DNA of 64,000 bases from Calothrix parasitica NIES-267 (GTDB lineage: Bacteria; Cyanobacteriota; Cyanobacteriia; Cyanobacteriales; Nostocaceae), in contig NZ_AP018227.1 of NCBI RefSeq assembly GCF_002368095.1, positions 8,280,001 to 8,344,000 on the forward strand, read 5' to 3'. Position 1 is the first letter of the stretch, and the number at the start of each line of letters is the position of its first letter. The notes below the pieces were generated by a model. The model searched no databases, was not told the origin of the DNA, and saw only the letters and a list, made by a program, of their open reading frames with translations. Positions 19,068 to 28,004 of this stretch are shown in pieces. Made by a program: the position numbers and the translations under genes.

Positions 19068-19166
19068 ATTTACTGGGTTTTCCTCTCTACAATTATTTGT
19101 ATATTGATTGTCCCACGGGAATGGGAAATTGGGGGAGTTTGGGGTGGGGAGATGGCAAGAGGACGG

Positions 19167-19205
19167 AGAGGGGGGAGAGGGGGAAGAGGGGGAAGAGGGG
19201 GATGG
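19167..19205 (+). repeat. Purine-rich 9-base tandem repeat
   Basis: About four units of AGAGGGGGA upstream of dxs, on a strand containing almost only G and A. The rest of the 490-base spacer 19068-19558 shows only the hairpin near its right end. Confidence 0.7.
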
Positions 19206-19490
19206 GCAGGTTATTTGGTAAGAGTAATTACGAATTATGAATTATATTTTCGGGAAATGAAGCAATTGGAGCAATTTAAATTATAAAATCTGCTGATTCA
19301 GGTTTGAGAGTGAATTTATTGGGTTTACTTAAATCATTTACTTGCTTTAGTGGTTATGCTTAGCATTTGATAATTTAATCAACAATTTGTGATTCCTTTG
19401 CTGCCCAAATAAAGTAATTATTGTATTGCTATTCAGCAGTTTAGTACTGGGATAACTGTAAGGTTTAAAATTCTAGACACCGAAAAATAT

Positions 19491-19521
19491 GAAAACCCAG
19501 TTTTTTGACAAACCGGGTTTC
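19491..19521. terminator. AAAACCC-type hairpin after the SLH gene
   Basis: GAAAACCCAGTTTTTT-GAC-AAACCGGGTTTC, an imperfect inverted repeat of the AAACCGGGTTT family. It lies about 40 bases beyond the stop of the minus-strand SLH gene. Confidence 0.6.
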
Positions 19522-19558
19522 TGAGTTTTAAAAACTACAATATTTCTACGTAATTATT

Positions 19559-20344
19559 TCAAAATCCTTGCGGATTTGCAGAACCTCCAGGAACAACTGG
19601 TGTATCTGCTTGTGGCTGCTGTCTTTCCAAATATTGACTCAGTACATAAGCCATATCCCCACGAGTCATTGGTTTAAGGGGAGAAAGTTGAGGCTGCCAA
19701 CTATCGATAAATCCTTCAGTTATAACCGTAGCAACAGCTTTTTTCGCCCAATTCGGAATTGATTTTTTATCCGAATATCTAGCAAGTATTTCGTTTACCG
19801 TATCATCAGAAAACTGAAATACCCCGTAAGCTTGAGCAAATATCGCTAAACCTTCCGCTCTAGTTACCCTTTGATTGGGGAAAAATAAATTTCCTCGATA
19901 ACCCTTCATAATTCCGGTTTTCAGAACCGTTTGAATATCTTGATAAGCCCGATGAGAAGATGGAACATCTGTCACTTGGACATCTTCTGACGGTAAATTT
20001 CGCTTATCGAGTTTAAAAGTTTTAACCATAATTGCGGCTAACTCAGCCCGACTCATTAATTTATCAGCATAAAAATTGCCATCCGAGTAGTTAGTCATTA
20101 ATTTAGCTGTAACTACTCTTTTTATAGCCTTAGATGATGGTGCTAAATTTTGCTGCTGCTTTTCTTCAACATCTACGTCCTTAAAATCCGGTAGTGGCAA
20201 ATTTTGCTTCTGCTCCCGTTCCATTTTTACTAAATATGGCTGTTTTTCCGTACTTTTATCAACGTTTGGTGACTGAGCATAAGCAGCAACAGAAAAACCT
20301 GGTATCAAAAAGATTAATGAAAGCTGACTGATAAACTTACCCAT
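19559..20344 (-). CDS. Secreted S-layer homology (SLH) domain protein
   Basis: 261 residues. The N-terminus is a signal peptide (MGKFISQLSLIFLIPGFSVA then AYA). Residues about 88-250 contain two to three SLH units with the usual landmarks MSRAELAAIMVKTF, VTRAEGLAIFAQAY and MTRGDMAYVLSQYL. SLH domains hold proteins to cell-wall polymers; in cyanobacteria they also occur in outer-membrane porins, but this protein is too short to include a barrel. The C-terminus is Pro/Gly-rich. Confidence 0.82.
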   Translation of the reverse strand: MGKFISQLSLIFLIPGFSVAAYAQSPNVDKSTEKQPYLVKMEREQKQNLPLPDFKDVDVEEKQQQNLAPSSKAIKRVVTAKLMTNYSDGNFYADKLMSRAELAAIMVKTFKLDKRNLPSEDVQVTDVPSSHRAYQDIQTVLKTGIMKGYRGNLFFPNQRVTRAEGLAIFAQAYGVFQFSDDTVNEILARYSDKKSIPNWAKKAVATVITEGFIDSWQPQLSPLKPMTRGDMAYVLSQYLERQQPQADTPVVPGGSANPQGF

Positions 20345-20530
20345 GATTTATAGCTGTAATCAAAATTCTATTAATTCTAACTGACAACAAGGGTTACTCT
20401 CTTGTTTCTTACAATTAAGTAATTTCCCTCAAAGTCAATATCAGAATAGCTAATGGAAGCTATCACCAAGAGGCGCTTGCCCCCTAATATGTACTAATAG
20501 AAAGGCATTTTAGTTATAGGAGTTTCGGGA

Positions 20531-21241
20531 ATGACCGCAACAGCAGACCCCGTAAAGTTGATGAAGCAAGAAGTTGGTAAAGCAGCTGCAAACTTAGTCA
20601 AATCAGGTTCCATTGTCGGATTGGGAACCGGTTCTACCACTGCTTTCACCATTCAATTTCTTGGCGATCGCATCAAATCTGGTGAGCTAAAAGATATCGT
20701 TGGTATCCCTACATCTTTTCAATCAGAAGTTTTAGCAAAGCAATATGGGGTTCCTTTAACCACCTTGGACGCAATAGACCATATTGACATAGCCATAGAC
20801 GGTGCAGACGAAGTAGACCCATCCAAAAACCTCATCAAAGGTGGTGGTGCTGCACATACCCGCGAAAAAGTTGTAGACTATCTCGCAAATCAATTTATCG
20901 TAGTTGTAGATAGCGGTAAATTAGTTAGTCGTTTGGGTGAAACTTTTGCAGTTCCCGTAGAAATTATCCCGATGGCAATTACCCCAGCAATGCAAGCAAT
21001 TACCAAACTCGGTGGTAAACCAGAAATCCGCATGGGTGTCAAAAAAGCAGGTCCGGTAATTACCGACCAAGGAAACATGGTTGTTGATGTCAGATTTGAT
21101 AATATCAGCGACCCAGATAACTTAGAAAAAACATTGAACAATATTCCTGGTGTTTTAGAAAACGGTATCTTTGTCAACTGTGTAGATAAAGTCTTGATTG
21201 GCGAAGTTAAAGATAATAAACCTCTTGTAAGAGAAATGTAG
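20531..21241 (+). CDS. rpiA: Ribose-5-phosphate isomerase A
   Basis: 236 residues, full length. RpiA interconverts ribose-5-phosphate and ribulose-5-phosphate, in the Calvin cycle and the pentose phosphate pathway. Motifs present are [11 protein letters not shown] (phosphate loop), [24 protein letters not shown] (catalytic Asp and Lys region) and the C-terminal [15 protein letters not shown]. The ATG at 20531 follows a GGAG ribosome-binding site at about 20519. Single gene. Confidence 0.97.
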   Translation: MTATADPVKLMKQEVGKAAANLVKSGSIVGLGTGSTTAFTIQFLGDRIKSGELKDIVGIPTSFQSEVLAKQYGVPLTTLDAIDHIDIAIDGADEVDPSKNLIKGGGAAHTREKVVDYLANQFIVVVDSGKLVSRLGETFAVPVEIIPMAITPAMQAITKLGGKPEIRMGVKKAGPVITDQGNMVVDVRFDNISDPDNLEKTLNNIPGVLENGIFVNCVDKVLIGEVKDNKPLVREM

Positions 21242-21354
21242 AATTAGTGCTTAGTTGTTAATTTTTATTAGTTAGTAATTAGTAATTAACTAATAATCGC
21301 TGACAAAAATCATACAGTGTAGGGTGTGTTACGGCTCGATAATATGTTGTTTTT

Positions 21355-21462
21355 AAGTACTTAGACAAAATTAATTGTATATTTGTCATTGCGAGTTGAA
21401 CGAAGTGAAACGAAGCAACCGCAATACTTTGAGATTGCTTCCCTGCGGTCGCAATGACACAT
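21355..21462 (+). repeat. Dispersed ~108-base repeat, copy 1 (family C)
   Basis: Begins AAGTACTTAGACAAAATTAA and includes the imperfect palindrome TCATTGCGAG...CGCAATGAC. A second copy at 46853-46962 matches at most positions. It may form a long RNA hairpin. Confidence 0.75.
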
Positions 21463-21640
21463 TTATTTGTGTCCAGATACTTATTAGCAGATAGAAAATG
21501 CCGTAACGCACCATTTCTCTTCAGGTAATATAAAAATATATCTATTTTTCAAAATCTTGCTTTTATCAATTGGCTTCTCAGTAAATAATATGCAGTCATG
21601 TATGTATCAAAAGTTTTAAATACTTGTCATACAAAGATAG

Positions 21641-21833
21641 GACTTACGCAACTGGCATATTTTCCTTGTAGGGTGCTGTGACACTTATAGGGCTTACGCA
21701 AAAGCAACGTAATTCCGTCATTACAAGCGATAGCGACGTATTCACCGAAGGTGTGGATCATCGCAAAAACCTTGCGATTGCTTCCCTACACTCCGTTCCG
21801 GTCGCAATGACAAATCTTCGTTGCGTAAGTCCT
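21641..21833. repeat. MITE-like element, family A copy 1
   Basis: Bounded by AGGACTTACGCAA (21641-21653) and its inverted copy TTGCGTAAGTCCT (21821-21833), with a second left-type end AGGGCTTACGCAA nested at 21689. This suggests insertion of one element in another. The interior holds a TCATTACAAGCG...GGTCGCAATGAC palindrome. No coding capacity. Confidence 0.75.
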
Positions 21834-22209
21834 GACTTAATTAAAATTTGAGCCTAATAATAAGGATTGTCGTGTCACGCACCATCCTAGTTTTGTGACA
21901 CTTGCGGCCATTCCTGAAAAATAATAAGCTTTAAAACTCTTTATTCACAGTAAATACTTTTTTATTACTTATTCCCTATTCCCTATTTGATAGTTAAGCA
22001 ACTTACAAAAAAATATCATTAAACAAAGGTTTTCTGCAACACTCCTCATATTGCAATAAATCACTAAACTAAAGTTAAAGCACGGTTATTACAACATTCC
22101 AATTCCATAGATAAAACTTCCGCATTTTATATAGTGAATGCGGTTGAGTTTTGCGAGCATATTGTTGAACAACAGAAAAAATTACCATTCCCTACAAAGG
22201 TATTAAAAT

Positions 22210-22833
22210 ATGACTGACAAATCATCTACCGCGAAATCATCTGAAGTTGTAAAAGAAGATTCATTAGAAGATTTTGTAGACGATATAATCGGTTTACAAG
22301 AAAATGTAGAATCTTTAAAGCAAGAAATATCACCTCTTAAAGAAGGAATTGCAAATAGTACAACTCAAATTCAATCTGTTAAGGAAGAGATTGCACCTCT
22401 CAAAGAAGAAATTACAAATACTAACAATCGAATTGAATCTTTAAATCAAGAAATATCACCTCTTAAAGAAGATATTACAAATAATGTCAGTCAGCTTGAA
22501 TTCTTACAGCAAGAAATTACACCCCTTAAAGAAATAACAGCAGAAAATACCAATAAAATAGAATCTTTAAATCAAAGAGCAGAATCTTTTAAAGAAGATA
22601 TCGTCAGTAATAGCAATCTGCTTGAATCTTTGAACCAAACAGTTACACCCCTTGAACAAGAAATCGCGACAAATAGCACTAAAATACAATCCTTCCGACA
22701 AGAACTAGCATCCCTTAAACAAGAAATAGAAGAAGCAAAATCATCAAATGCTGCAAGCAAAAAATACATGCTGATAACATTTGTTTGGCCTATCGGTATT
22801 GCATTGACAGCATTATTTTTCTTGTCAAAGTAG
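22210..22833 (+). CDS. Tail-anchored coiled-coil protein with seven 21-residue repeats
   Basis: 207 residues. From Ser35 on the sequence is built of seven consecutive 21-residue units (three heptads each), for example SLKQEISPLKEGIANSTTQIQ then SVKEEIAPLKEEITNTNNRI, with conserved QEISPLKE and an I/L at the end. The seventh unit is cut short at the C-terminal membrane helix (about 186-205, MLITFVWPIGIALTALFFL). The N-terminal 34 residues are acidic. The expected form is a long parallel coiled coil anchored in the membrane by its tail, projecting into the cytosol. No homologous function is recognised. A hairpin terminator follows at 22935-22966. Confidence 0.8.
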   Translation: MTDKSSTAKSSEVVKEDSLEDFVDDIIGLQENVESLKQEISPLKEGIANSTTQIQSVKEEIAPLKEEITNTNNRIESLNQEISPLKEDITNNVSQLEFLQQEITPLKEITAENTNKIESLNQRAESFKEDIVSNSNLLESLNQTVTPLEQEIATNSTKIQSFRQELASLKQEIEEAKSSNAASKKYMLITFVWPIGIALTALFFLSK

Positions 22834-22934
22834 AATATTCACTATTCAGAAGACTAGCTGTTGAGTCAAGCAACTTAACAGCTATTAAACAAAATTAGAT
22901 AAATTAACTATATTCTTAAATCTCTAAGTGGATC

Positions 22935-22966
22935 AAAAGCTCGGTTTTTCAAAAGACCGGGCTTTT
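22935..22966 (+). terminator. Intrinsic terminator of the coiled-coil gene
   Basis: AAAAGCTCGGT...ACCGGGCTTTT, an 11-base stem with one G-T pair and a 10-base loop, about 100 bases after the stop codon at 22833. Confidence 0.7.
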
Positions 22967-23040
22967 AAGCAATTAGCTCAATCCCAATTTATACTTGTAT
23001 TATTGACTTTAGCTAAGACTTTATTCTTAAACAGTTACTA

Positions 23041-24222
23041 ATGCTCTACAGAAGATTTGGACGTACCGAATTACAAATGCCCGTTTTTTCCTGTGGTGGG
23101 ATGAGATATCAATACAAATGGCAAGATGTACCACAAGAAGATATTCCGCAGAAAAATCAAGAAAATCTCGAAGCAACAATTAAAAAATCTGTAGAAATCG
23201 GTATAAACCATATTGAAACTGCTCGTGGTTACGGTACCTCTGAAATACAGCTAGGAAAAGTTTTACCGAAGTTTGCTCGCGAAAAACTGATAGTACAAAC
23301 AAAAGTAGGCCCAAAGGCAGATGCAAAAGAATTTCAAAATACTTTAGAACAATCTTTATCAAACCTACAATTAGACCATATTGATTTATTAGGAATTCAC
23401 GGTATTAATAATCCTGAAACCTTACATAATGCTATTCGTCCAGGTGGTTGTTTAGATATTGCCAGGAAATTTCAAGCTCAAGGAAAAGTTAAATTTATCG
23501 GCTTTTCTACCCACGGTCCAACCGATATTATTGTTGAAGCTATTAACACCAATCAATTCGATTACGTAAACTTGCATTGGTACTACATCAATCAAAGTAA
23601 TTGGGCTGCAATAGAAGCCGCGAATCTTCATGATATGGGAGTATTTATAATTAGTCCCTCCGATAAAGGTGGTAGACTTTACGACCCACCAGAGAAACTC
23701 GTTAAACTTTGTACTCCTTTATCACCAATGGTATTTAACGACTTATTTTGTTTAAGCCATTCTCAAGTTCATACCTTATCATTAGGTGCATCAAAACCAA
23801 GTGATTTTGACGAACATTTAAAGACTTTAGATTTATTAGATAAAGCTTCAGAAACATTACCGACAATTATAAATAAATTAGAACAAGAATTAGTTGAAAC
23901 ATTTGGAGAAGACTGGGTGAAAACTTGGCATATCGGCTTACCTAAGCATGAACAAACACCAGGAAACGTAAACATCCCAATGGCTTTATGGTTGAGAAAC
24001 TTAGCCGTTGCTTATGACATGAAGGAATATGCAAAAGTGCGCTACAACCTATTAGGAAATGGAAGTCACTGGTTCCCTGGGAATAGAGCAAATGAGATAG
24101 ATAACCTAGATTTTAAAAATTGTCTGCAAAATAGTCCTCATGCAGATAAAATTCCTCAAATACTTGCAGAAGTAGATGAAATGTTAGGAGGTGAAGAAGT
24201 GAAACGTTTATCGAAGAGTTGA
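23041..24222 (+). CDS. Aldo/keto reductase family oxidoreductase
   Basis: 393 residues. The N-terminal ~280 residues are an aldo/keto reductase barrel: RRFGRTELQMPVFSCGGMR at the start, the catalytic Tyr in ETARGYGTSE, Lys in IVQTKVGPK and His in LLGIHGINN. These are the D-Y-K-H active-site elements. The C-terminal ~110 residues correspond to the extra domain of the COG1453-type group, which often carries a 4Fe-4S cluster; here the Cys cluster is absent (only an isolated FKNCLQ), so that function appears lost. Substrate unknown. The ATG at 23041 begins the family motif. Confidence 0.85.
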   Translation: MLYRRFGRTELQMPVFSCGGMRYQYKWQDVPQEDIPQKNQENLEATIKKSVEIGINHIETARGYGTSEIQLGKVLPKFAREKLIVQTKVGPKADAKEFQNTLEQSLSNLQLDHIDLLGIHGINNPETLHNAIRPGGCLDIARKFQAQGKVKFIGFSTHGPTDIIVEAINTNQFDYVNLHWYYINQSNWAAIEAANLHDMGVFIISPSDKGGRLYDPPEKLVKLCTPLSPMVFNDLFCLSHSQVHTLSLGASKPSDFDEHLKTLDLLDKASETLPTIINKLEQELVETFGEDWVKTWHIGLPKHEQTPGNVNIPMALWLRNLAVAYDMKEYAKVRYNLLGNGSHWFPGNRANEIDNLDFKNCLQNSPHADKIPQILAEVDEMLGGEEVKRLSKS

Positions 24223-24268
24223 AATTAGTAGTTAGTAATTAGTAGTTAATAGCTGTTTCAAGTTTGTA

Positions 24269-24291
24269 GAGACGTAACACTGTTACGTCTC
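24269..24291. repeat. Palindrome GAGACGTAACA / TGTTACGTCTC
   Basis: An 11-base stem around a single C, of the dispersed GTAGAGACGTAGCA hairpin family, with a compensating change on both arms (AACA/TGTT instead of AGCA/TGCT). It lies between convergent genes. Confidence 0.7.
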
Positions 24292-24354
24292 CCAACAGTG
24301 ACGCGAAAAACGAACACCTCATATTGAATAAAATCAGCAACTAACAATTAACAA

Positions 24355-25065
24355 CTACCAATTAATCTTCCCATAGCAAGCAACACATTTTTTATCGTCG
24401 TTCGCTTCATTATTCAACCAAGCCCACATTTGGTCACCGAATGAAAAATGCCACCATTCTTTGGGATTGCGTTTAAATCCAGCTTTCTCCATAACATCCA
24501 GCAATAACAAACGATTAGCATGATATCGTGGTGCAGATTCAGCTTGAATATCAGCGTAGTAATCTGGAAGTGACCTATCAGAAAGCTCGTCAATTGGAGA
24601 ACCCATATCTACTATTTGTCCCATCTCATCAACTAAAGTGATATCCACAGCAGCACCTGTAGAGTGAGGGGGAGGAGTTTTTTCATTTAAACTCGGTTCG
24701 GCCCAAATTTTGTAAACCTCCTTCCAAATATCTTGCTTTTCTGATTCCAACAAACTAGATTCAGTTAATCCCCTTTCCCTCAAAGCTTCAGAAAAAGTAT
24801 AATCAACCATAAACTTCTGCACTGCTACAGGACGATAAGCATCAAAAATTTGAATTTGCCAATCAGGACGTAATTGTTGCAGATAATCTTGAGCGTTTAT
24901 CAAATATTCAACAATAGTTTCCCGCAGAAAATAAGGAGAACGTTCTCCATAAGGTGCTCCTAACTTTTCATAAGGGTGAGGAGATTCCACCGCAAAATCT
25001 GACAGCGGAATCTGAATTAAAGGTTCGTTGCATTCAACAATTTCAATATAGTGATAAGGACGCAT
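24355..25065 (-). CDS. D-alanyl-D-alanine dipeptidase, VanX/DdpX family
   Basis: 236 residues. Zinc ligands of the M15D peptidase family are visible: His134 and Asp141 in PPPHSTGAAVDITLV, and the EWWHFSF motif (catalytic Glu203, ligand His206). The substrate Arg of FDAYRP (Arg78) is present. VanX-type enzymes hydrolyse D-Ala-D-Ala; in organisms without vancomycin resistance they are linked to peptidoglycan recycling. No vanH/vanA-like gene is nearby. No signal peptide is seen, so it is probably cytosolic. Confidence 0.88.
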   Translation of the reverse strand: MRPYHYIEIVECNEPLIQIPLSDFAVESPHPYEKLGAPYGERSPYFLRETIVEYLINAQDYLQQLRPDWQIQIFDAYRPVAVQKFMVDYTFSEALRERGLTESSLLESEKQDIWKEVYKIWAEPSLNEKTPPPHSTGAAVDITLVDEMGQIVDMGSPIDELSDRSLPDYYADIQAESAPRYHANRLLLLDVMEKAGFKRNPKEWWHFSFGDQMWAWLNNEANDDKKCVACYGKINW

Positions 25066-25223
25066 TTATGTATTTTGGATTTTAGATTTTTAGCAACGGA
25101 TGTTTTTGACAACGGATGCGCTTTTTTAGATTTTTACAACGGATGCTTTGGTTTTGGAAATTAAAAGTTAAAAGTTATCAGTTGGGAGTTAGTAGTTAAG
25201 AACTAGCAATTAAAGAAGTTACT

Positions 25224-25315
25224 TTCTCCCCATCTCCCCATCTCCCCATCTCCCCATCTCCCCATCTCCTCATCTTCATATCTCCCCATCTCCCTATCTC
25301 CCTATCTCCCCACTC
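25224..25315. repeat. Octamer tandem repeat ATCTCCCC
   Basis: About ten units of ATCTCCCC and variants. The tract enters the end of yidD, whose stop codon (25294-25296) lies inside it. Confidence 0.85.
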
Positions 25316-25536
25316 TCCTCATCCTTCTCCGGAACTGGGTCATAACCACCGGGATGAAATGGATGACAGCGACAAATACGACGGACACCCATCCAAGAAC
25401 CCTGTAAAACTCCGAAACGCTCAATTGCTTCCATAGCATACATGGAACAAGTCGGTTGGAAGCGACAAGTCGGAGGAAATAGTGGTGAGATAAACGTTCG
25501 GTAGAAGCGAATAAAATTTAGAAATAATAGTTTCAT
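25294..25536 (-). CDS. yidD: Membrane protein insertion efficiency factor YidD
   Basis: 80 residues. Family hallmarks: [32 protein letters not shown], then [18 protein letters not shown], including the conserved Cys and His-Pro-Gly-Gly-Tyr-Asp-Pro. YidD is a small amphipathic inner-membrane protein that aids YidC-dependent insertion. Here it is not next to yidC or rnpA. The final residues (GEIGR) are encoded by the octamer tandem repeat, so the C-terminus may vary between strains. Confidence 0.93.
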   Translation of the reverse strand: MKLLFLNFIRFYRTFISPLFPPTCRFQPTCSMYAMEAIERFGVLQGSWMGVRRICRCHPFHPGGYDPVPEKDEESGEIGR

Positions 25537-25599
25537 ATCTAGCGCGAAAATCCTATAAATTGGTAGTAAGGGAAAAACTTCTAATAAATTATATTTAAA

Positions 25600-26301
25600 T
25601 TGAGTTCATTTACTGTTTCTGATTCGATTCCACCTTTGTGGCTACAAATTATAGCCGTTGGTATTTGGGTGTCGCTGATTCTTCTGAGTGCAGGAGGTGT
25701 CAAGCGTTTTGTTAAAAATGATTCGGAACTTGTCCGAAAAATAGTTCACATCGGTACTGGTAATGTTATTCTACTTGCTTGGTGGTTAGATATTCCTGCA
25801 AGTATAGGTATAGCTGCTTCGATTCTAGCCAGTTTATTTACTTTATTGTCTTACCGATTTCCTCTACTTCCGGGCATAAATAGTGTTGGACGTAAGAGTC
25901 TGGGAACCTTTTTCTATTCTATTAGTATTGGTGTTTTAATTGGCTGGTTTTGGTATTTAGAAAAACCATTTTATGCCGTCATCGGAATATTAATTATGGC
26001 ATGGGGAGATGGACTAGCAGCACTCTTCGGTCAGCGTTTTGGTAAGCATAAGTACAATGTATTGGGAGGTCAAAAAAGTATAGAAGGCTCTCTTATTATG
26101 ACCTTAGTTAGTTTTACTGTCAGTATTCTAGTATTACAAACTGTTCGGGGAAATGTTTGGGAAACTTGGATGATATCTCTAGTTGTAGCTGTAGTTGCTA
26201 CTGGTTTAGAAGCAATTTCATTTCTAGGTATTGATAATTTGACCGTTCCTTTAGGGAGTGCGGCTTTAGCCTTTGTTTTGAATCAATATATTATCAGTTA
26301 A
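25600..26301 (+). CDS. Phytol/dolichol kinase-like membrane protein
   Basis: 233 residues with about six or seven hydrophobic helices. Family features are [12 protein letters not shown] early on, [14 protein letters not shown], and the CTP-binding-type motif [34 protein letters not shown]. This fits the VTE5/phytol kinase and dolichol kinase group, which phosphorylates isoprenoid alcohols with CTP; in cyanobacteria phytol recycling from chlorophyll to tocopherol or phylloquinone is the likely role. No ATG precedes the first helix, so the TTG at 25600 is the best start. Confidence 0.82.
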   Translation: MSSFTVSDSIPPLWLQIIAVGIWVSLILLSAGGVKRFVKNDSELVRKIVHIGTGNVILLAWWLDIPASIGIAASILASLFTLLSYRFPLLPGINSVGRKSLGTFFYSISIGVLIGWFWYLEKPFYAVIGILIMAWGDGLAALFGQRFGKHKYNVLGGQKSIEGSLIMTLVSFTVSILVLQTVRGNVWETWMISLVVAVVATGLEAISFLGIDNLTVPLGSAALAFVLNQYIIS

Positions 26302-26331
26302 CAGTTAACAGTTATCAGTTATCAGTTACCT
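26297..26331 (+). repeat. Heptamer tract CAGTTAA/CAGTTAT
   Basis: About five units of CAGTTAAC/CAGTTATC-type heptamers directly after the phytol kinase-like gene's stop codon. Confidence 0.65.
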
Positions 26332-26342
26332 ATTATGCATTA

Positions 26343-26371
26343 AAAAACCGGTCTCTTTTAGAAACCGGGTA
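26343..26371. terminator. AAACCGG-type hairpin
   Basis: AAAAAACCGGTCTCTTTTAG then AAACCGGGT, a degraded member of the AAACCGGGTTT hairpin family, about 40 bases after the phytol kinase-like gene. As read, its arms pair only partly. Confidence 0.4.
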
Positions 26372-26501
26372 ATGATTTATCAAAATTGCGATATGGCACT
26401 ACGCAATAAGGATAGGACATTAATGAAGACTAAAACCCATAATAATTATTAAACCTTTGACCTTTAACCTTTGACCTCTAACCTTCGCGTAGTGCTATAT
26501 A

Positions 26502-26900
26502 TTAATGACGACGATAATAATGCCGACGATAAATCATATCGTTCATCGGATAAGCTTCTCTCCGGTAATAGTTTGGACGATAATTTGACCTTCTACCTCG
26601 GTAATCTGGACAATCTTGGTAATTATCGCGGTAATTAACTCTTCGATAATTTGGATGATAATTACGTCTTTGATAATGACGACGTTTGTAATGATGACGC
26701 TTGCGATAACGTCTTTTATGGTGACTAATTTTGAAGTCATTTTGGTTGATTGCAGGTGTTGTTTCTCCTGCATTTGACAGCAATTCTAATTTTTCAGAAC
26801 CTAGTGACATCGAAACATCTTTTCTCAAAGTTGCTGAAGCTGTCTCAAGTCCTAAGCAACAAGGTAATACTAAAGTACCAACTACAAATTTCCAAAGCAT
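26502..26900 (-). CDS. Small secreted Tyr/Arg/His-rich protein
   Basis: The frame opens at 26957, but the internal ATG at 26900 gives a clean signal peptide (MLWKFVVGTLVLPCCLGLET then ASA), so I prefer it (132 residues). After a short neutral part, the C-terminal ~75 residues are dominated by Tyr, Arg, His and Asn in repeats such as HHYKRRHYQRRNYHPNYRR and end RRHYYRRH. The charge is strongly positive. Proteins of this kind are common in cyanobacteria and are assumed to be periplasmic or surface-located; no function is known. Confidence 0.65.
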   Translation of the reverse strand: MLWKFVVGTLVLPCCLGLETASATLRKDVSMSLGSEKLELLSNAGETTPAINQNDFKISHHKRRYRKRHHYKRRHYQRRNYHPNYRRVNYRDNYQDCPDYRGRRSNYRPNYYRREAYPMNDMIYRRHYYRRH

Positions 26901-27308
26901 TTTATCTAGATTTTCCTCGTTATTATCAAAGCTGACTTCAGCTTGACAATGACTCAAATCAATTTTGGATTGTGGATTTTGGATTATCTAAGGTCTGCTA
27001 AATAGCTATTCCCTATTCTCTAACTCATGTAGCGACTTTCAATTGAAAGTAATACAAATATTTTGAAATTCGCTATAGTCCCAAAAAATCATCAATACAA
27101 AATTAATTAACTAGATTCCCCAAAATTTAAAAAGGATAAATATTTATCTAAAAAATTTACGCAGTTCAAAGCCACTGCAATTAAAAGTCTATATCAATGG
27201 TTTACCACAAACACCTCCCCTAAGAATGTTTGAGATAAGCTTATTTTCTGTATTTTTTTCTACAACTACTTACAATATCACAACATTTTATTAATATCTT
27301 ATTAATAG

Positions 27309-27345
27309 AAAAGCCGGTGGATAACAATTAGTTTGACCACCGGCT
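27309..27345 (-). terminator. Intrinsic terminator of the 50-residue protein gene
   Basis: AAAGCCGGTGG...CCACCGGCTTT, an 11-base perfect stem with a 15-base loop and T-runs outside, 44 bases after the stop of the small minus-strand gene at 27389. Confidence 0.75.
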
Positions 27346-27388
27346 TTATTTTATATTGATTAATATTTTTTATTAACGTGATTATCGT

Positions 27389-27541
27389 TTACCAGCCATC
27401 AGCAGTCCTTCCCCTGTAAATCTCCCCTGAAAATGGTTGAACCCCACTCATCGGATAAGCATCATCGGTAGGGGCAAAAATCCGCATTACCGCTTCGGAA
27501 ATATATTGAGTAATATTTGAAAGCATTCTGGAAATAAACAT
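27389..27541 (-). CDS. Conserved-looking 50-residue cyanobacterial protein
   Basis: Encoded protein begins MFISRMLSNITQYISEAVMR and continues IFAPTDDAYPMSGVQPFSG, ending YRGRTADGW. An AGGAG ribosome-binding site stands 10 bases before the ATG, and a strong terminator follows. The N-terminal half is an amphipathic helix, and the middle IFxPTDDxYPxxGVQPF block resembles a short motif I associate with a family of small cyanobacterial proteins, though I cannot name it. The gene is an independent unit between long non-coding stretches. Function unknown. Confidence 0.75.
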   Translation of the reverse strand: MFISRMLSNITQYISEAVMRIFAPTDDAYPMSGVQPFSGEIYRGRTADGW

Positions 27542-27734
27542 AAAGCCAATCTCCTCTAATTTGAATCTTGTAGTTTTTAAAGCTTATATTTTTACTTTAT
27601 TAGCTATATGAGAAATTGGTTCTACTTCTCAACATCTAGAAAGCTTTTGCAATCCTTCTTCAAGTTACTTTGCAATACTTTAGCTTCGAGAGACGGAGGC
27701 TAAATCTAATAATAAATATAAATTACTGAAGATT

Positions 27735-27937
27735 AAAGGTCAAAGAATATGGGTTAGAGGTTAAAGGTCAAAGGTTAAAGGTGAAAATATTAACTCCTCC
27801 CAACTCCTAAGTAAGTCAGCACAAATAAACGGAGTTATACAACAAAATATAAATTACTCTTAAGCCCTTATTGCTACTTATGACTTGTTACTTGCTACTT
27901 ACTACTTGCTACTTGTTACTTGCTACTTGCTACTTCC
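27735..27937 (+). repeat. Heptamer tracts AAAGGTY and TACTTGC
   Basis: Two tracts upstream of pncB: AAAGGTC/AAAGGTT units at about 27735-27783 and about eight TACTTGC/TACTTGT-type units at 27881-27937. Between them, at 27807-27830, is the 24-base motif shared with the nadD upstream region. Confidence 0.7.
27807..27830 (+). promoter_or_regulatory. 24-base motif shared upstream of pncB and nadD
   Basis: CTAAGTAAGTCAGCACAAAT plus AAAC, identical to 29531-29554. It lies 175 bases before the pncB start. It may be a regulatory site for the NAD genes or simply a dispersed repeat end; it lacks dyad symmetry, which is against a simple NrtR operator. Confidence 0.35.
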
Positions 27938-28004
27938 TGGCTATTGACATTATTTATGGTGAAAACTACCATAAATACAAATAAGTGTTGCAAAGGTGCT
28001 TTAA

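Noticed and set aside
19029..19286. 85-residue open frame rich in Gly and Arg
   Set aside because: It is the translation of the purine-rich tandem repeat upstream of dxs.
27807..27830. Definite NrtR operator
   Set aside because: The shared motif lacks the dyad symmetry expected of NrtR sites, so it is listed only as a candidate element.
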